A stretch of DNA of 64,000 bases from Acanthosepion pharaonis (GCA_903632075.3 CAHIKZ030000248.1:416501-480500), one strand, 5' to 3'. Shown: positions 21,113-32,034, numbered from the stretch's first letter. The notes: generated by a model not told the origin, from the sequence alone. Made by a program: numbers and translations.

Positions 21113-21390
21113 AGCCTCTTCTACTCCAATAGCTTCATGTCTCGCACATCTCGCCTGTGGAACTCCCTTCCCTACTCCTGTTTCCCTGATAGCTTAATCT
21201 CCAACTATTCAAATGTAATGTCAATTGACATCTCTAGTTGCCTTGAACTACCCACTATCCTTCTCCTCATTCTCTCCTCTATCATTCCTATCTGCTCACA
21301 CTCCAAATCCTCTATAACCCCTTGCATGCTAGTGGCTTCCCGCCTTGCTAGGGCTGAAATGCTTAAAAAAAAAAAAAAAAAAAAAAAGGA
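21113..21390 (+). pseudogene. LINE-A 3' fragment inserted in gypsy integrase
   Basis: Starts in the 'cctcttctactccaatagct' part of LINE-A and encodes S-R-T-S-R-L-W-N-S-L-P-Y-S-C-F-P, followed by the 3' UTR 'aaccccttgcatgctagtgg' and an A-run of about 23. Close in sequence to the copy at 54905-55470. It splits the zinc-binding domain of the integrase. Confidence 0.9.
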
Positions 21391-21478
21391 ATGGTGGCCA
21401 GGCTATTCTACAACTGTAGAAGAATATGTAAAAAGGTGTAGAATATGTTTCGATGAGTATCACCACCAGAATTAGGAG
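21391..21478 (+). pseudogene. Ty3/gypsy integrase continuation (C-x2-C)
   Basis: Directly after the LINE A-run the frame encodes W-W-P-G-Y-S-T-T-V-E-E-Y-V-K-R-C-R-I-C, the second half of the H2C2 motif. The catalytic DDE core and a 3' LTR are absent, so the element is truncated here. Confidence 0.85.
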
Positions 21479-21540
21479 TAGCTGTGCTATATTGAGTCTA
21501 GTTAGTTTTCTCTTTGTCACCAAGGCTCAATGGCCCAGTG

Positions 21541-21582
<42 letters not shown>
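21541..21582. repeat. (TA)n microsatellite
   Basis: About 20 TA dinucleotides. Confidence 0.95.
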
Positions 21583-22846
21583 CATAATGAGAAGCCATGT
21601 ATACTTTCTTAATATGTATATATAGAAAATGTTGCAAATTAAAAAAAAATAATAATGTTTTTTATGAAAGTATTTATTTATTTCTATATATATTTGATAT
21701 TTCAGATTGACCTCAATCTTTGTAGGCTACTACAAAAACAGCATAAGTGCTTCTAATGCTAGACACACCAGCAATACCTCTTGATATTACCAAAACTGGT
21801 TCATTTTTTTTTTATTGTTAAAGTGTAGAAATAACAGATCTTTGCAGATACAGCTTCTGCTTAATCTTGAATATATTTCATTCTTTCTATTAAGAACAAT
21901 CTAAATTTAGCCAAATACACTTAGGTTGATTTAGTAATAAAATGTCAACATCTGATTTCAACAGAAATATATTGGTGAACAGCCATTTTTGATGCAATGC
22001 TCTTCCTGATCTTCAGTCTTGCTTATATTCATGTGTCAGTTGTTATTTTCCTTTTTTTTAATTAATGAACCTGATTACAAGAACAGGGTAATAGCAATTG
22101 TATATCTTATAACCAAACCCTGTTGAGATTAACTATGACAGTAACAGGTTTTTGCAGATGTATCAGTAGGTAACTTAATTATTGAAGAGCGGTTTAACAA
22201 AGCAATCACACACCCACTCTTTTTTTTTATTGTCCATCATCATGATGTTCCAAGGAGAAGATATTTTATCATGATATCTCATGATGAAATCTAACCTAGC
22301 ATCTCAACTTCAGTCACTTTCCCACCTCAGTAACGTATCTTCTCTTTATCTTTATAATAAATATTTTCATGGCAGTTATTTTAATAAGGTCTCATCCTTG
22401 GTACTTCAACTGCATGAATTACTTTGAATTATTGCAATTAGTTGTATTTTTTTATATTTGATTGTATAAGCATTTACTTGGTAGGTGGCCTCTTTTGGGG
22501 AGAGAGTCTAACACCTCTGCAGGAGAAGGTAGTCACCATATTCTAGACTCTGGCCAACAAAGCAGAACCTGTAACAAAAGTGTCAATATGTTTTGTATAA
22601 GTGTAAATAAAACTTATTAATCTGATAGATTCAGGTTGAAAATTTTTTTTTCTATAAGAACATTGAAGTGTTTTGTATCACTCTACAAGGACAATGCCTA
22701 ATACAAGGGGGCAGTAATAATTGGGCGGTTTGGGAATTTTTCTCCATATGCAACATATGAGGGTGTCATAATAAAAGTGGGACTGGAAAATCATTTAAAG
22801 TAACAAAAATTAAGAATTTAAGTAAAGAAACTTAAGTTTACACTAT
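21583..22846. other. AT-rich interval, nothing clearly recognised
   Basis: Contains a possible scrap of LINE-A-like 'tataataaatattttcatgg' near 22355. No other family, frame or structured element is seen. Confidence 0.5.
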
Positions 22847-23275
22847 TTACATTGTTCAGGCTGTTCTCATCTTTGTTGCCATATTCACAACGTTTCAGCT
22901 ATTGTACACTCCAACCTTCTTCAGGTGATTTGAATTTTGAACTGAACCTATTATTTTGTCCACCAGGGTAGATTGTTCTAGTTCCACATGCCATGCCTCT
23001 TCTGGATGTCTCAGTATCACTTATCTCCCTTTAACTCAAATTTCCAAGTTTTTTGTTCACCTCTGCTGTAGCCAGGTATTGAACACAACTCTTTTGCTGG
23101 ATTCAATTAATGCCATTGGGCCATGTGTCCTTGGCCTGGTGGATGAAATAAAAGTTTCAGTTGGAAATTCTAATCACTTGAAGAAGGCTGGAGTGTACAA
23201 CAGCCAAAATGTTGTGAATAAGGCAATGAAGATGAGGACAACAGTTTGAACAATGTAAATAGTGTAAATAATTAC
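22847..23275. mobile_element. Foldback element with ~90-bp inverted ends (Penelope-like)
   Basis: The left arm 22847-22935 is the inverted copy of 23175-23268: 'cactatttacattgttca', 'ctcatctttgttgcc', 'attcacaacgtttcagct' and 'tgtacactccaaccttcttc' all reappear inverted. Each arm carries a hammerhead-like pair of boxes: minus 22892-22923 (CUGAAGA and GAAAC) and plus 23177-23210 (CUUGAAGA and a decayed AAAAU). The 240-bp centre has the 'aactgaacctattattttg' and 'gtagattgttctagttccac' words shared with 59400-59480. Confidence 0.75.
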
Positions 23276-24055
23276 AATATCTCATCTTAGAAATATAGAC
23301 AGAAACTTAAGTTTATCAAAGAATAGAATGTGACACTTTTGGAAAGAATATAAAAGAATAGTAAAACCCTATTTGTTTTAAACAATGCAATCATAAAAGT
23401 ATGTGAGTTCTATCCTGGGTGCATTATACTTTCGTCTTTAAGCCACAACAAAGCTATGCTTAGAAAACTGCCATAAAAAGCATGCAAGCAAAAACTTAAA
23501 CCAACTACAGTTAATTAATGCTTGCTTCAATTGTTTGAGCTTTGGAGAATGGTACATAGTTAATAAACAGGGTTGTCTTCATGAGCTCTTCACAAATTTT
23601 CCTTACCCCAGCTTCTGTTAGTCAACTAGGGTTGGTTGGTTGCTTGCTTGCTTGCTTTGTTTTATGGTATATCAACCTCAGTGGGTTATTTAATGCCAGC
23701 AAAATTTTTAAATAGATTCATAGCAATATTTTGGTAAAAAAAGGTGTGTATGTATACATATATATTTGAACCATTTTTCAATTACTCATATTTTTGAGTA
23801 CAATCCAACTTCTTTTAGGAAATTTATAATCTTGAATGATTTTATTTTCATAAGTTTTTTAAATTACTCACTTGGTAATTTTTTTTTTCACTATTTTGTA
23901 TTCTGAGTTCCATTCTCCAATTTTTTTTCAAAGAATGTATAGCTGTTTGTATTACTGGTATTTTTTTTTTTAAGTATTGCTGATAATAATTTTTTTTATT
24001 ACAAAGTATTTCTGGTATTAAAACCTATTTTTACACAAGTTTGGGTGTGAATTAT
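23276..24055. other. AT-rich interval, nothing clearly recognised
   Basis: Holds T-runs, a '(gctt)n'-like patch near 23640 followed by 'atggtatatcaacctcagtg', a word also found near 32800 ('atggcatatcaacacccagt'), so a small dispersed repeat is possible. No coding signal. Confidence 0.45.
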
Positions 24056-24360
24056 TTGCCCATAGCTGGGACCCTAACAGGTGCTACCACCCCACATTCT
24101 GTGAACACCAGCAATTAAGAGGTGGTTCCACACTCCTCAAAACTTCCTGATCAGAGGCCTTACTGATAGACGTAGTTTATCAACTTACCCTTGACTCGGA
24201 TGTAGTTTATTGTCTTAACCTTGACTTGGATGTAGTTTACCCAGGACGGAGTCAACTAGGAAGTATAACATGAGGTTTTATTGCAGGTAACCAAAACACA
24301 GCTCAGTTGATTAACATTAGTTCCTAACAACAAAAATCCTGAGATCACTTTTATAGACTC
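24056..24360. other. Unclassified, less AT-rich block with short tandem
   Basis: Includes a threefold 'ttgactcggatgtagtttat'-type tandem (about 24165-24240) and a C-rich start. It may be part of an unknown LTR or DNA element; no second copy is in the window. Confidence 0.35.
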
Positions 24361-24949
24361 TAGTTAGAAGAGTGGTATGAATCATTAATGGATCCACTGG
24401 TAAGAAGGTAACTTGTGACATGTTTGAATGATATTATAATTTACTGAAGCACGATGCATAAATTCTGCTGAATATATGTACTTTATGACATAACTTTTGT
24501 TCTAAACATGAAGAAATATTAATATACACATTATTTTATTTTACCGATTTGAATTTCTAAATTCCATGACCCTACCATCAAAGTTTCAGTCTAGCCTTCA
24601 CATTAAACAGTTCTTGTCTGCAGCCTCTAATTGTCTAATAGGCTACTACTGCTTTCACAGAATTTGAAGCCAGCTGAGGCAAAAGCATTCAGCTAATCAC
24701 AGAGATGTGTGTTTCCACTGTCATGGGCTATTTGTAACTGATGACAGGATAATGTTTCAGGAGTCAATTAAGTGCCACAGTGACACCATATCTTCATGAA
24801 AGTGACACCTCTCTTTCTTTCTTTCCTTTTTAAATAATACTTCACCCAAATATCTCAATTTTCTTTATTTGAATAGGTGGTAGCTTCTAGCTTCTTGAAG
24901 TTTTTGACAGGCTGTGAAACGTTAAGGTCATATGTCATATGAATATATG

Positions 24950-25073
24950 CACAAAAAGAATTTTAAATTAACAGTGGATATTTTTAATTGTTTAACTAAA
25001 GTGGAGAAACTATTTTTCTGGTGGGGTGACTTATCTTTTCCAAGTATTGCAAAGTTCAAGCCAAAAAAAATTT
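24950..25073 (+). repeat. Direct repeat flanking the solo LTR, left copy
   Basis: 'ttttaaattaacagtggata', 'aaagtggagaaactattttt', 'gtggggtgactta' and 'tattgcaaagttcaagcc' recur in the same order at 25649-25771. Confidence 0.85.
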
Positions 25074-25163
25074 GGTATTTTTAATTTTATTTAATTTCTT
25101 TTTATTTATTTATTGATTTTTTTATTTATTTATTTAATTTTTAATTTTATGATATATACACAA

Positions 25164-25645
25164 TGTTATGGGAACTGACCTATAATGATAATGGACTCTT
25201 CCTGACACTATAAATACTGCACCTCTCAAGAGGTATAATGAATGAATGTTGTAACCAGCACCAGGTCATGACTGTTGAACTCTCTGCTTTGGCAGAGAGG
25301 AACCCGGACAAAGAGGTAGACAGGCCCTGAACCTGTCTAGGCGGGTTTAAAGGGTATATTTTTGGCCAAGCCTACGGGCTCGGGAAACCCACGTTAAACT
25401 TGGCCTTGTGCCACATGCAACCTTCGTGGGGGGAGGGGGGCTAGATACCGAATGAATGGTGTAACGAGTCAAGACAATATTAGTTCACTCTAAACCAGAC
25501 GGGCAGTCATTACTAACAACTTCAACTTCTTGTACTATATTTCTGTTGTAATATATCTTTGTTATTCTACTTTTGTGTTCGTGTTGTTCTTCCTTGGTTC
25601 TAACCTTGGACCATAACTGTGGTGCGAGGATATTGGACCATAACA
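25164..25645 (+). mobile_element. Solo LTR, second family, carrying a nested SINE
   Basis: Begins 'tgttatggg' and ends 'ggaccataaca', so the ends 'tgttatgg'/'ccataaca' are perfectly inverted, and it is flanked by a 5-bp target-site duplication 'cacaa' (25159-25163, 25646-25650). A TATA-like 'ctataaata' lies at about 25208. The sequence is unrelated to the 18169/39660 LTR family. It contains the SINE 25256-25449; without it the LTR would be about 272 bp. Confidence 0.92.
25256..25449 (+). mobile_element. U2-family SINE, copy 2 (5' truncated), nested in solo LTR
   Basis: Flanked by a 16-bp direct repeat 'gaatgaatg(t/g)tgtaac' (25240-25255 and 25450-25465, one mismatch), a typical retroposon target-site duplication. 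The body has all family hairpins: 'ctctctgctttggcagagag' (8-bp stem), 'aacctgtctaggcgggtt' (stem kept through a G-U pair), 'agcctacgggctcgg', then 'acccacgttaaact' and 'ggccttgtgccacatgcaa'. A short GC-rich G-run ends the element. The U2-like head is absent. Confidence 0.88.
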
Positions 25646-25648
25646 CAC

Positions 25649-25771
25649 AAAAAAAATTTTAAATTAACAGTGGATATTTTTAATTGTTCAACAACTAAAG
25701 TGGAGAATCTATTTTTTTGGGTGGGGTGACTTATATTTTCTAAGTATTGCAAAGTTCAAGCCAAAAAAATT
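25649..25771 (+). repeat. Direct repeat flanking the solo LTR, right copy
   Basis: Right copy of 24950-25073. The pair is older than the LTR or arose with it; the LTR's own 5-bp duplication lies inside the left copy's downstream flank. Confidence 0.85.
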
Positions 25772-25784
25772 TATGATTTCAAGG

Positions 25785-26395
25785 AAAGCTGGAGATGAAG
25801 AAAAGATGGGAAAACTTCTATGTAATATCAATCCTCTTTTATAGCAGTGAGTGTGTGACAATTTTCTCACAGATACAAAGGAAATTTGTAGAAACAGAGA
25901 TGTGATTCTACAGAAGGATGCTGAGAATACAATGGTCAGAGAATGTGAGCAACAAGGTAATTGTAACCTTTAGCCTGCTGGAGGTGAAAATTTGTATTTC
26001 TGGAAATAACAGTTGACAAAAGTGTTTATTTCTAGCAACCTTTTTTAGGCAATGGAATAAATGTACAACATGCAAAAGGCAATAATTTTTGCCTCCAGCA
26101 TGTTAAAGGTTAAGAAATCCCAAAACAAAAAGGACATTTATATTCACGATCTATAAGAGTCAGCTGAAATTTCTTGGACATATGAGGAATGAGGGACTGT
26201 AGAATTTGACACTCACAGAATATAATGAAGGTAAGATGGACAAAGAGAAAAAGCAAGTAACCTAACAAGTTTGTGTAAATGGATGAAACTGGGAAGTATA
26301 GTAAAAAGATAAACCTTATTAAGTGTTACAAAGGATAGGAAGTTGTAGAGGACCATGATCCCACACATTCTGAAGAGACACTGAACATAGAAGAG
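25785..26395 (+). pseudogene. LINE-B C-terminal fragment
   Basis: Ordered LINE-B words from 'atgtaatatcaatcctcttt' (I-L-F-Y-S-S-E-C), 'agatgtgattctacagaagg' (R-R-M-L), a private 130-bp insertion at about 25965-26110, then 'caaaaaggacatttat', 'cagctgaaatttcttggaca', 'aacctaacaagtttgtgt' to 'ggaagttgtagaggaccatg'. Several frameshifts. LINE-A follows at once. Confidence 0.8.
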
Positions 26396-26399
26396 GAGC

Positions 26400-27255
26400 C
26401 ATCTTGTAGTTATTACAATAACCTACAATCCATTCTTAAATGGAGCAAGGAGTGGCTTGTTAATTTTAATGTCTCATAAATGAAACAGCTCTCTTTTAAT
26501 CATCTAAGAGAATCCTTTTTACCATCCATCTGATGTTAACTTGCAGAGGAGTAACTCCTTATGACTTCTCGGGATAACATTTTCTGCTGACATAAAATGG
26601 AAATATTATATTGAATCAAGTGTAAGGTCTACTGCTAGCAAAGTTAGTTCAATGTGTCATGCTAGACAGTTTTGCTCACCAGAATCTATCTTAAATAGTT
26701 ATAAGTCTACCATTTGTCCATGCATTGAATATTGCTAGCAAGGTGCTTCTGCTATATATTTAGAGATTCTTGATAAAATCCAAGGAAGAATCTGCAATGT
26801 TATTGATCTTGACCTGGCATCTTAGCTTCAGACATTTCCCACTTGATAACATAGCTTCTCAGTGCCTTTTTATAAATGTTCTTATTACAATTGTTCTGAT
26901 GAACTTTCCTCTTTGGTACCTAGACTTTATGAATTTAAGCATACTACTGGATTGGTCACTAGGTCATATCATTTTATAATTGAAATGGTTAGATGTAACC
27001 ATAAGTTCTATGCTAACAGCTTCTTCTATCACACTTCTCTCTTCTGGAACTCTCTTCTGGCTTCTTGTTTCCAAACAACTTTGATTTTCAAAAATTTAAA
27101 TGCAATGTCAATTGTTATATTCTATATTCTTAATTCCTGGTCTTTTATGATTTTCTCTCCTTAATGTTTTTTCTTTTTCTCATTCACACTCAGTAACCCC
27201 CTTGCATCTTAGCAGCTTTATTGCCTTGCTTAGGGTGAAATGATTATAAATAAAA
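26400..27255 (+). pseudogene. LINE-A C-terminal fragment, longest copy
   Basis: Extends further 5' than other LINE-A copies. From about 26450 it reads L-V-N-F-N-V-S, then S-F-N-H-L-R-E-S-F-L (about 26490-26520), C-H-A-R-Q-F (about 26655), Y-K-S-T-I-C-P-C-I-E-Y-C (about 26700), L-D-K-I-Q-G-R-I-C-N (about 26770), L-V-P-R-L-Y-E-F-K-H (about 26910-26940), L-F-W-N-S-L-L-A-S-C-F (about 27040-27070) and the 3' UTR ending 'agggtgaaatgattataaat'. Stops and frameshifts break it. It looks like the region after the RT palm of a CR1/Jockey-type ORF2. Confidence 0.85.
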
Positions 27256-27875
27256 TGTATCTTTAAATATGCTTTTTTTATTCTTTCTTTTGCAAACTTC
27301 ACAACAGTGCATATGCTCATGAAATCATGGTGGTCTGTGTTAGAAAGATTGTTTGACACATTTTATAATGGAAATCAGATTACATATCAAACTTCTCCCT
27401 TCAGTTTCATAAAGTAAAATACATGGAAACAAAACAAAAAACAATGTTTTCAGTCAGCACCATTTTCTATATCAATAATTGTTTTGCCACCTGATATCTT
27501 GCAGAGTAAAGACCACCTTCTAGATAATTTTTTTACATATACAATGTGCAAAAAAAATCTCTCTCAAATTCTACATGTAAATTCTAACAAAACATTTACA
27601 AATGTGACTTAATTTTTAAATGCAAAATCTTTCAAAATGGTAACAAAAGTCTGTTTGCCATGATAGCAAAATGATTGGAAAAATCTTTTTGATAGGGTAG
27701 CAAATATTTTTTATGTTTTATATTTTTTGCTAAATCTTCACCTGATCCAAGGCTGAAAAGTAACTCAAGGTAGAGGGTGACTGAATGCAGTTGTGGTATT
27801 GAACTAAGGAGATAAGACATGCAGATTATGAGAATATATAAGACTGATAACAGTTGACCCTTGACTTGAATATAA
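27256..27875. other. AT-rich interval with scraps of the 28.6 kb array
   Basis: About 27635-27710 carries 'aatggtaacaaaagtctg' and 'gatagcaaaatgattgg' words resembling the degenerate array at 28585-28870. Otherwise nothing is recognised. Confidence 0.45.
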
Positions 27876-27879
27876 GATT

Positions 27880-28490
27880 AGAAAAGCAGCTTCTTGGGAG
27901 TATGTTCCATAAAGCAGTTGTTCTCAGGAAGAAGCTGTTTGACTAGAAATTCACTCTTACCAATGAAATATGAAGAGAATGAGGATGGTTCAACCCTGTG
28001 TATGTGACATGCTGTGTCATAGCTGTAAAGGTCTGCACTGGTAGAATTTAGATCATCTGAACTATTGCCATAAAAAAGGGATAGAGTAGCAATAGGCTTG
28101 CAATGTTTTGTCTGCTGTGACAAAGAGTTGTATGGTTAAAAATAAGTGTAAAAGTTTTTAATCTCTGTCAAGCCTCGAAAAAGAGGATTGGGAAGTTCTG
28201 ATCCAGATATAACAGCAGTACACCATTTTTGATCTGACCTGAATCGTGTAGCATATGGCAGGAAGAAACAGGTAGTTTCTGGAGCAGTAAAAGGAATTGA
28301 CCATTTTGCAAGCACCTTTAGTGATGAATCTTATGTATTAGTTCCACTTAAGGTCTGAGGTGAAAATTGATTCCAAGTTGATATTCAAGGCAAGGAGCCT
28401 TGTTGAGAAAGAAATCGCTAATTATGACTGGAGTAAGTTCAGTGCCTGTTCGATGAAAATGAAATGATACTAGCTTTGTTTTGGAGCTAG
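27880..28490 (-). pseudogene. LINE-C C-terminal fragment
   Basis: The minus strand reads through frames as S-K-T-K-L-V-S-F-H (about 28470), then S-D-Q-K-W-C-like (about 28240), and from about 28095 to 27880 L-S-L-F-Y-G-N-S-S-D-D-L then S-Y-D-T-A-C-H-I-H-R-V and F-L-V-K-Q-L-L-P-E-N-N-C-F. The order S-L-F-Y-x-N-x-x-x-x-C-S-x-E-L is standard for the C-terminal domain of CR1/Jockey-type LINE ORF2. A relative lies at 57970-58260, same strand. Many stops. Confidence 0.6.
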
Positions 28491-28584
28491 AGAATGTCAC
28501 AACCTATTCCCCTCCACCCTCACCCCATTGAGGAAACATCATCTGGTACGGGTCAGCTAGATTTTTAACTTATCAAAATAGAAT

Positions 28585-28870
28585 CTAAATTTATTGGCAT
28601 GACAGCAAAACTCTTATCATAATCATAACAAGACATATCTAAATACTGAACAAAAGTCATATTGGAATGATGGGAAAAATTCTTATTTGGATGGTAGCAA
28701 AACTAATACTGGAGTGGTAGTAAAAACCTTATAGAAATGGGAGCAAAAATCTGATCAGCATTTAACAAAAACTCATATTGGGATGGCAACAAAACTAATA
28801 TTGGAGTAGTAGTAAAAGCCTTATTGAAATGATAAAAAAGATCATATTGGAATGAATGCAAAAAAAATTT
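28585..28870. repeat. Degenerate ~20-24 bp array
   Basis: 'attggaatgatgggaaaaat', 'ttggatggtagcaaaactaa' and 'ctggagtggtagtaaaaacc' are repeated about a dozen times with strong divergence. Confidence 0.7.
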
Positions 28871-29845
28871 TAATGGTTGGATGTTATGTAATTAACATCA
28901 TTTGGTACTGACAAGTTAGTTTAAAAAAAATTAAGAGTGATTTTTAAAAACCAAATTTTTGCTACATTGGTTTAATGAAAATTGCTCAACATCTCAGACC
29001 CACAAAAGACATTTAGCTTAAACATCATTTCTATTAATAATATAACAATAACATTTAATCAGATGTCTTAATTATCTCATGTCATCATTTCCCTGTCATT
29101 ACTTTGAATAGCTTCCAGTTTATAGAGAAACAAGACAATTGTGAAAACTGAATGTCCTTCTGGAATGTAAAATGAGTGAATAAATAAAGCTAAAGAGATG
29201 ATTGGTTGGAATATGTTACCAATTTGTAAGAGGATGGAATGACCAATAAAGCCATGGGACGATCAGATATTTGAGGTCGCTATGCTTTTTTAATACTTTT
29301 AAAGCAATGTCTTATTATTTTATTCAGCTGTTATTCCTGTAAGTATCAAGTTTCATACAAACCAAATGAGTTTAATAATTTGTGTTTGTGAGCAATAATT
29401 GCAGTATAAAACACTGTGAATGTTGAAGAAACAGAAGTCAGCCTGAACAGATGGAATGCTTGAAAACAAACAGAATGTTAAAAATGAGAAATCACATTGA
29501 TTTACTGTGTGCATTCAAATTAAAACAGCTAAGATGATGATGATGTGATGTACTAATTTCTATCAGGTTTACAAAGAGATGTGAGATCTGGAATTGTCCT
29601 GATGGAAGATGATACCTTTCCACTTGGAGAATTCTGGCTCTTTTTCATCGATTACTGTCTTTAATTTGTTCAACTGGATACAGTACTAGTCTTAATTCAA
29701 CATCTAATTTTGCAAAAGGTACACATAATACACACTGCTCTTCCAATCTTACAAGATATGCAGAATGGCTTTTGGAGTAGCTTATTTTATTTTATTTTTT
29801 TCTCCACACTGTTGTAAACAATCCATTTTTCATTGCCTGTAATTA
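28871..29845. other. AT-rich interval, nothing recognised
   Basis: No family or frame seen. About 29560-29790 is less AT-rich but has no recognised content. Confidence 0.5.
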
Positions 29846-29849
29846 TGGA

Positions 29850-30405
29850 ATGGAATGGAACTCAACACAGAGAAATCCAAAGTAATGATGAATAGCACAA
29901 GCAACACCACTGCCAGCATCACCATGGACAGTAAACTATTGGAGGAAGTTTCCGGCTTCAAATACCCCTGTCAAAAAATGGGACCCTGCAGTGCAGAAAT
30001 CTGCACACAGATCACCACATCCACAGCAGCAATGGCCAGACTTGAAAAGATATGTAGGAGCAACAGGAAAAAGGATCTAGGCATTTGAGAACAAATGATT
30101 GAGAAAACTCCTCTGCATCTACTGGGAGCACAAAACCAATGACTGTCTATGGAGAAAGCTCAAAAGACTCGTGGGTCAACAGGAATCTATCCTTTCCACT
30201 ATTAAACATCGGAAGATATCATGGTTTGACCACAGTATAACAGCCTCTGCAAAACCATTATGCAAAGCATTGTTGAAGGCAGACAGAAGTGGGAATGGCA
30301 ACATAAAAGCTAGTCAAGCAGCATCAAAGAGTTGATGTACATAGCAATATCAGAACTCCTGAGAGCCTCTGCCAACAGATCATTCTGGAGGAGGTTGTCT
30401 GTTTC
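29850..30405 (+). pseudogene. LINE-D reverse transcriptase C-terminal fragment
   Basis: Conceptual protein begins M-E-L-N-T-E-K-S-K-V-M-M-N-S (about 29855), the classic post-palm N-x-x-K-S/T-K box of non-LTR RTs, then V-S-G-F-K-Y (about 29950), S-A-E-I-C-T-Q-I (about 29990) and A-M-A-R-L-E-K-I (about 30030). After a shift: K-T-N-D and L-V-G-Q-Q-E-S-I-L-S-T-I-K-H-R-K-I-S-W-F-D-H (about 30165-30225), then E-L-L-R-A-S-A-N-R-S-F-W-R-R-L (about 30352-30398). This is the RTE/Jockey-like tail seen in many invertebrates, distinct from LINE-B. The region around the C-E-T-W box is deleted. Confidence 0.85.
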
Positions 30406-30690
30406 TTCTGCCCTTGGTACCTTGACTGCATAGATTTAAATGTATTACTAGATTGGCAAATAGGTCTCATCATTTTACTGCTGAAATAGCTTCATTTAAC
30501 CCTAAATTGTACATCTCACTTGTGGAACTCTCTTCCAGTTTCTTGCTTCCCTGCCACCTATAGTTTTTAAAAATTTAAATACAATGCCAATCGCCATTTG
30601 CTGTCTTCCTGAATCCTGCTCTTTTATTGTCCTATCTCCTCACTAACGTCCTCTCATTTTCTTTAACTCTCAGTAACCCCTTGCATTTTA
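30406..30690 (+). pseudogene. LINE-A 3' fragment
   Basis: From 'cccttggtaccttgactgca' (L-V-P-x-L) through 'cttgtggaactctcttcc' (L-W-N-S-L-P) to 'cagtaaccccttgcatttta'. Joined directly to LINE-D without an A-run between them. Confidence 0.8.
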
Positions 30691-30704
30691 GTGACATTAT
30701 AGCA

Positions 30705-30900
30705 GTAGTGTGGATGTCTGGAGAAGTTTGGTAAGAAAGTGAAAAGTTTTCATACAGGCATGAAAGCTCGTATTAATTTTTTTTTCTAATCCCTTTCTTA
30801 TAGAAATGGTGTCAAGCAAGGCAATTGCAATATCCCCAACCATTTTGCCATTTATTTTGCTACAATTTGTCATGCAGCATTTATATCAGGTACAGCTCTT
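30705..30900 (+). pseudogene. Non-LTR RT palm fragment
   Basis: Frames give L-E-K-F (about 30720), G-M-K-A-R (about 30758) and R-N-G-V-K-Q-G (about 30803-30823), the conserved (G-V-K/R-Q-G) box of non-LTR RTs, then H-F-A-I-Y-F-A-T-I. It could belong to LINE-D, in which case the RT palm lies 3' of its own C terminus, implying rearrangement. Confidence 0.65.
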
Positions 30901-30954
30901 CTAGTCAACTATTTCTTCCAGCAGCCACCCTTTTGACCCAGGGCAGCACTACTT

Positions 30955-31335
30955 CCTCAAGTCACTTGATGTTGGACTTCGTCTTGAATCTGTGGTTCTG
31001 TGGGAAGATGAATGAACACATAACATCATCATCATTACTAGTGATCACTCCAAACACTTTTGTAATCATCCAACTCTGTCTGAATCCTCTGATTGTCCTC
31101 AGATTGACACCCAAATACTCTGAAATGTTTGCATTAGCGTTTTCGGCATGAATGCCAAACAGTACAAGCTGTTTCAAAATTTCTGGCAGAGTGAACTGTG
31201 TCATGGTGATCTTTTTCTTACAGATGGTGCCCAACTGACCCTACTGTACTGTGCAGTCAACAAAATCAAAAATATACAACACGCATGCACAAAATTAAAA
31301 ATATAAAATGGCGACAATTTACCCATCAAACTCTG
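30955..31335 (-). mobile_element. Mariner-like element 2, 5' half
   Basis: The terminal repeat at 31309-31335 ('acagagtttgatgggtaaat' on minus) is followed by TA and matches both ends of element 1. The adjoining 5' UTR 'gtacagtagggtcagttggg' matches 13930-13950. The frame from 31234 down to 30965 reads M-T-Q-F-T-L-P-E-I-L-K-Q-L-V-L, then Y-L-G-V-N-L-R-T-I, the helix-turn-helix region of a mariner transposase that binds the terminal repeat. The catalytic half is missing. Elements 1 and 2 keep complementary halves of the same family. Confidence 0.82.
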
Positions 31336-31504
31336 TACACCTAATACTGAAGTGTTTGAGAACATGTGTTTGGAGGGTGATCAAGAGTCCCATAACCTCT
31401 TACTGTTGTAAGAGCACCACATGTAATGTAGCCAGAACAGCAGTGGTGTGTCTTGGGCAAGTTAGCTTCATAGAGCCCAACCTCTTCAAGCTGGTTTGAA
31501 TTCA

Positions 31505-31710
31505 GAGTTTTCTTTCTCCTATATTGGTTGTCCATTAATGCTATAGGGGCCAGTCTGTCCTGCTATTTATTCACAACTGGTAAGGAGAAGAGATAAATTC
31601 ACACTTTTCCCAAAGATATTTGTGTGTAAGTGAATGTAATGAATTCCACTGGAATTCAAACTCAGCTCTCCATTTTCTGATTCTTTGCTGTTATTCATTA
31701 CATGTCTGGG
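31505..31710 (-). mobile_element. tRNA-derived SINE, partial (minus)
   Basis: Contains 'gtaatgaattccactggaat', 'tcaaactcagctctcc', 'cagtctgtcctgctattta' and 'ttcacaactgg', matching the minus-strand SINE at 19755-20070. The A-box end is eroded. The neighbouring 31395-31500 may be the tail of a related SINE. Confidence 0.75.
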
Positions 31711-32034
31711 CAGCACAGACATCAAACAAAAACAACAAAAAAACTGTTATAAGGATTGTGTAAGAGATATGTTAAGAAGACAGGCATTTCTTGTAGAAAC
31801 TAGGAAGAAGAGGCAAAGAACAGAAAAGTGAAGTAACTGAATATGAAACCAGATGAATACAATATGTACAACTGAAATGAACAGTGAGAAAAAGGGGATC
31901 ATTTGGCTTTTATAGCTGCAGCAAATGACAAGTTTCTATTCCCATGTGATCTCTGTAATAGCACTTGTCTGTCAAATATTTTGATCACATTATAATCAAC
32001 CCAGAATTCATAACCATGTTGAAATCATTTATTT

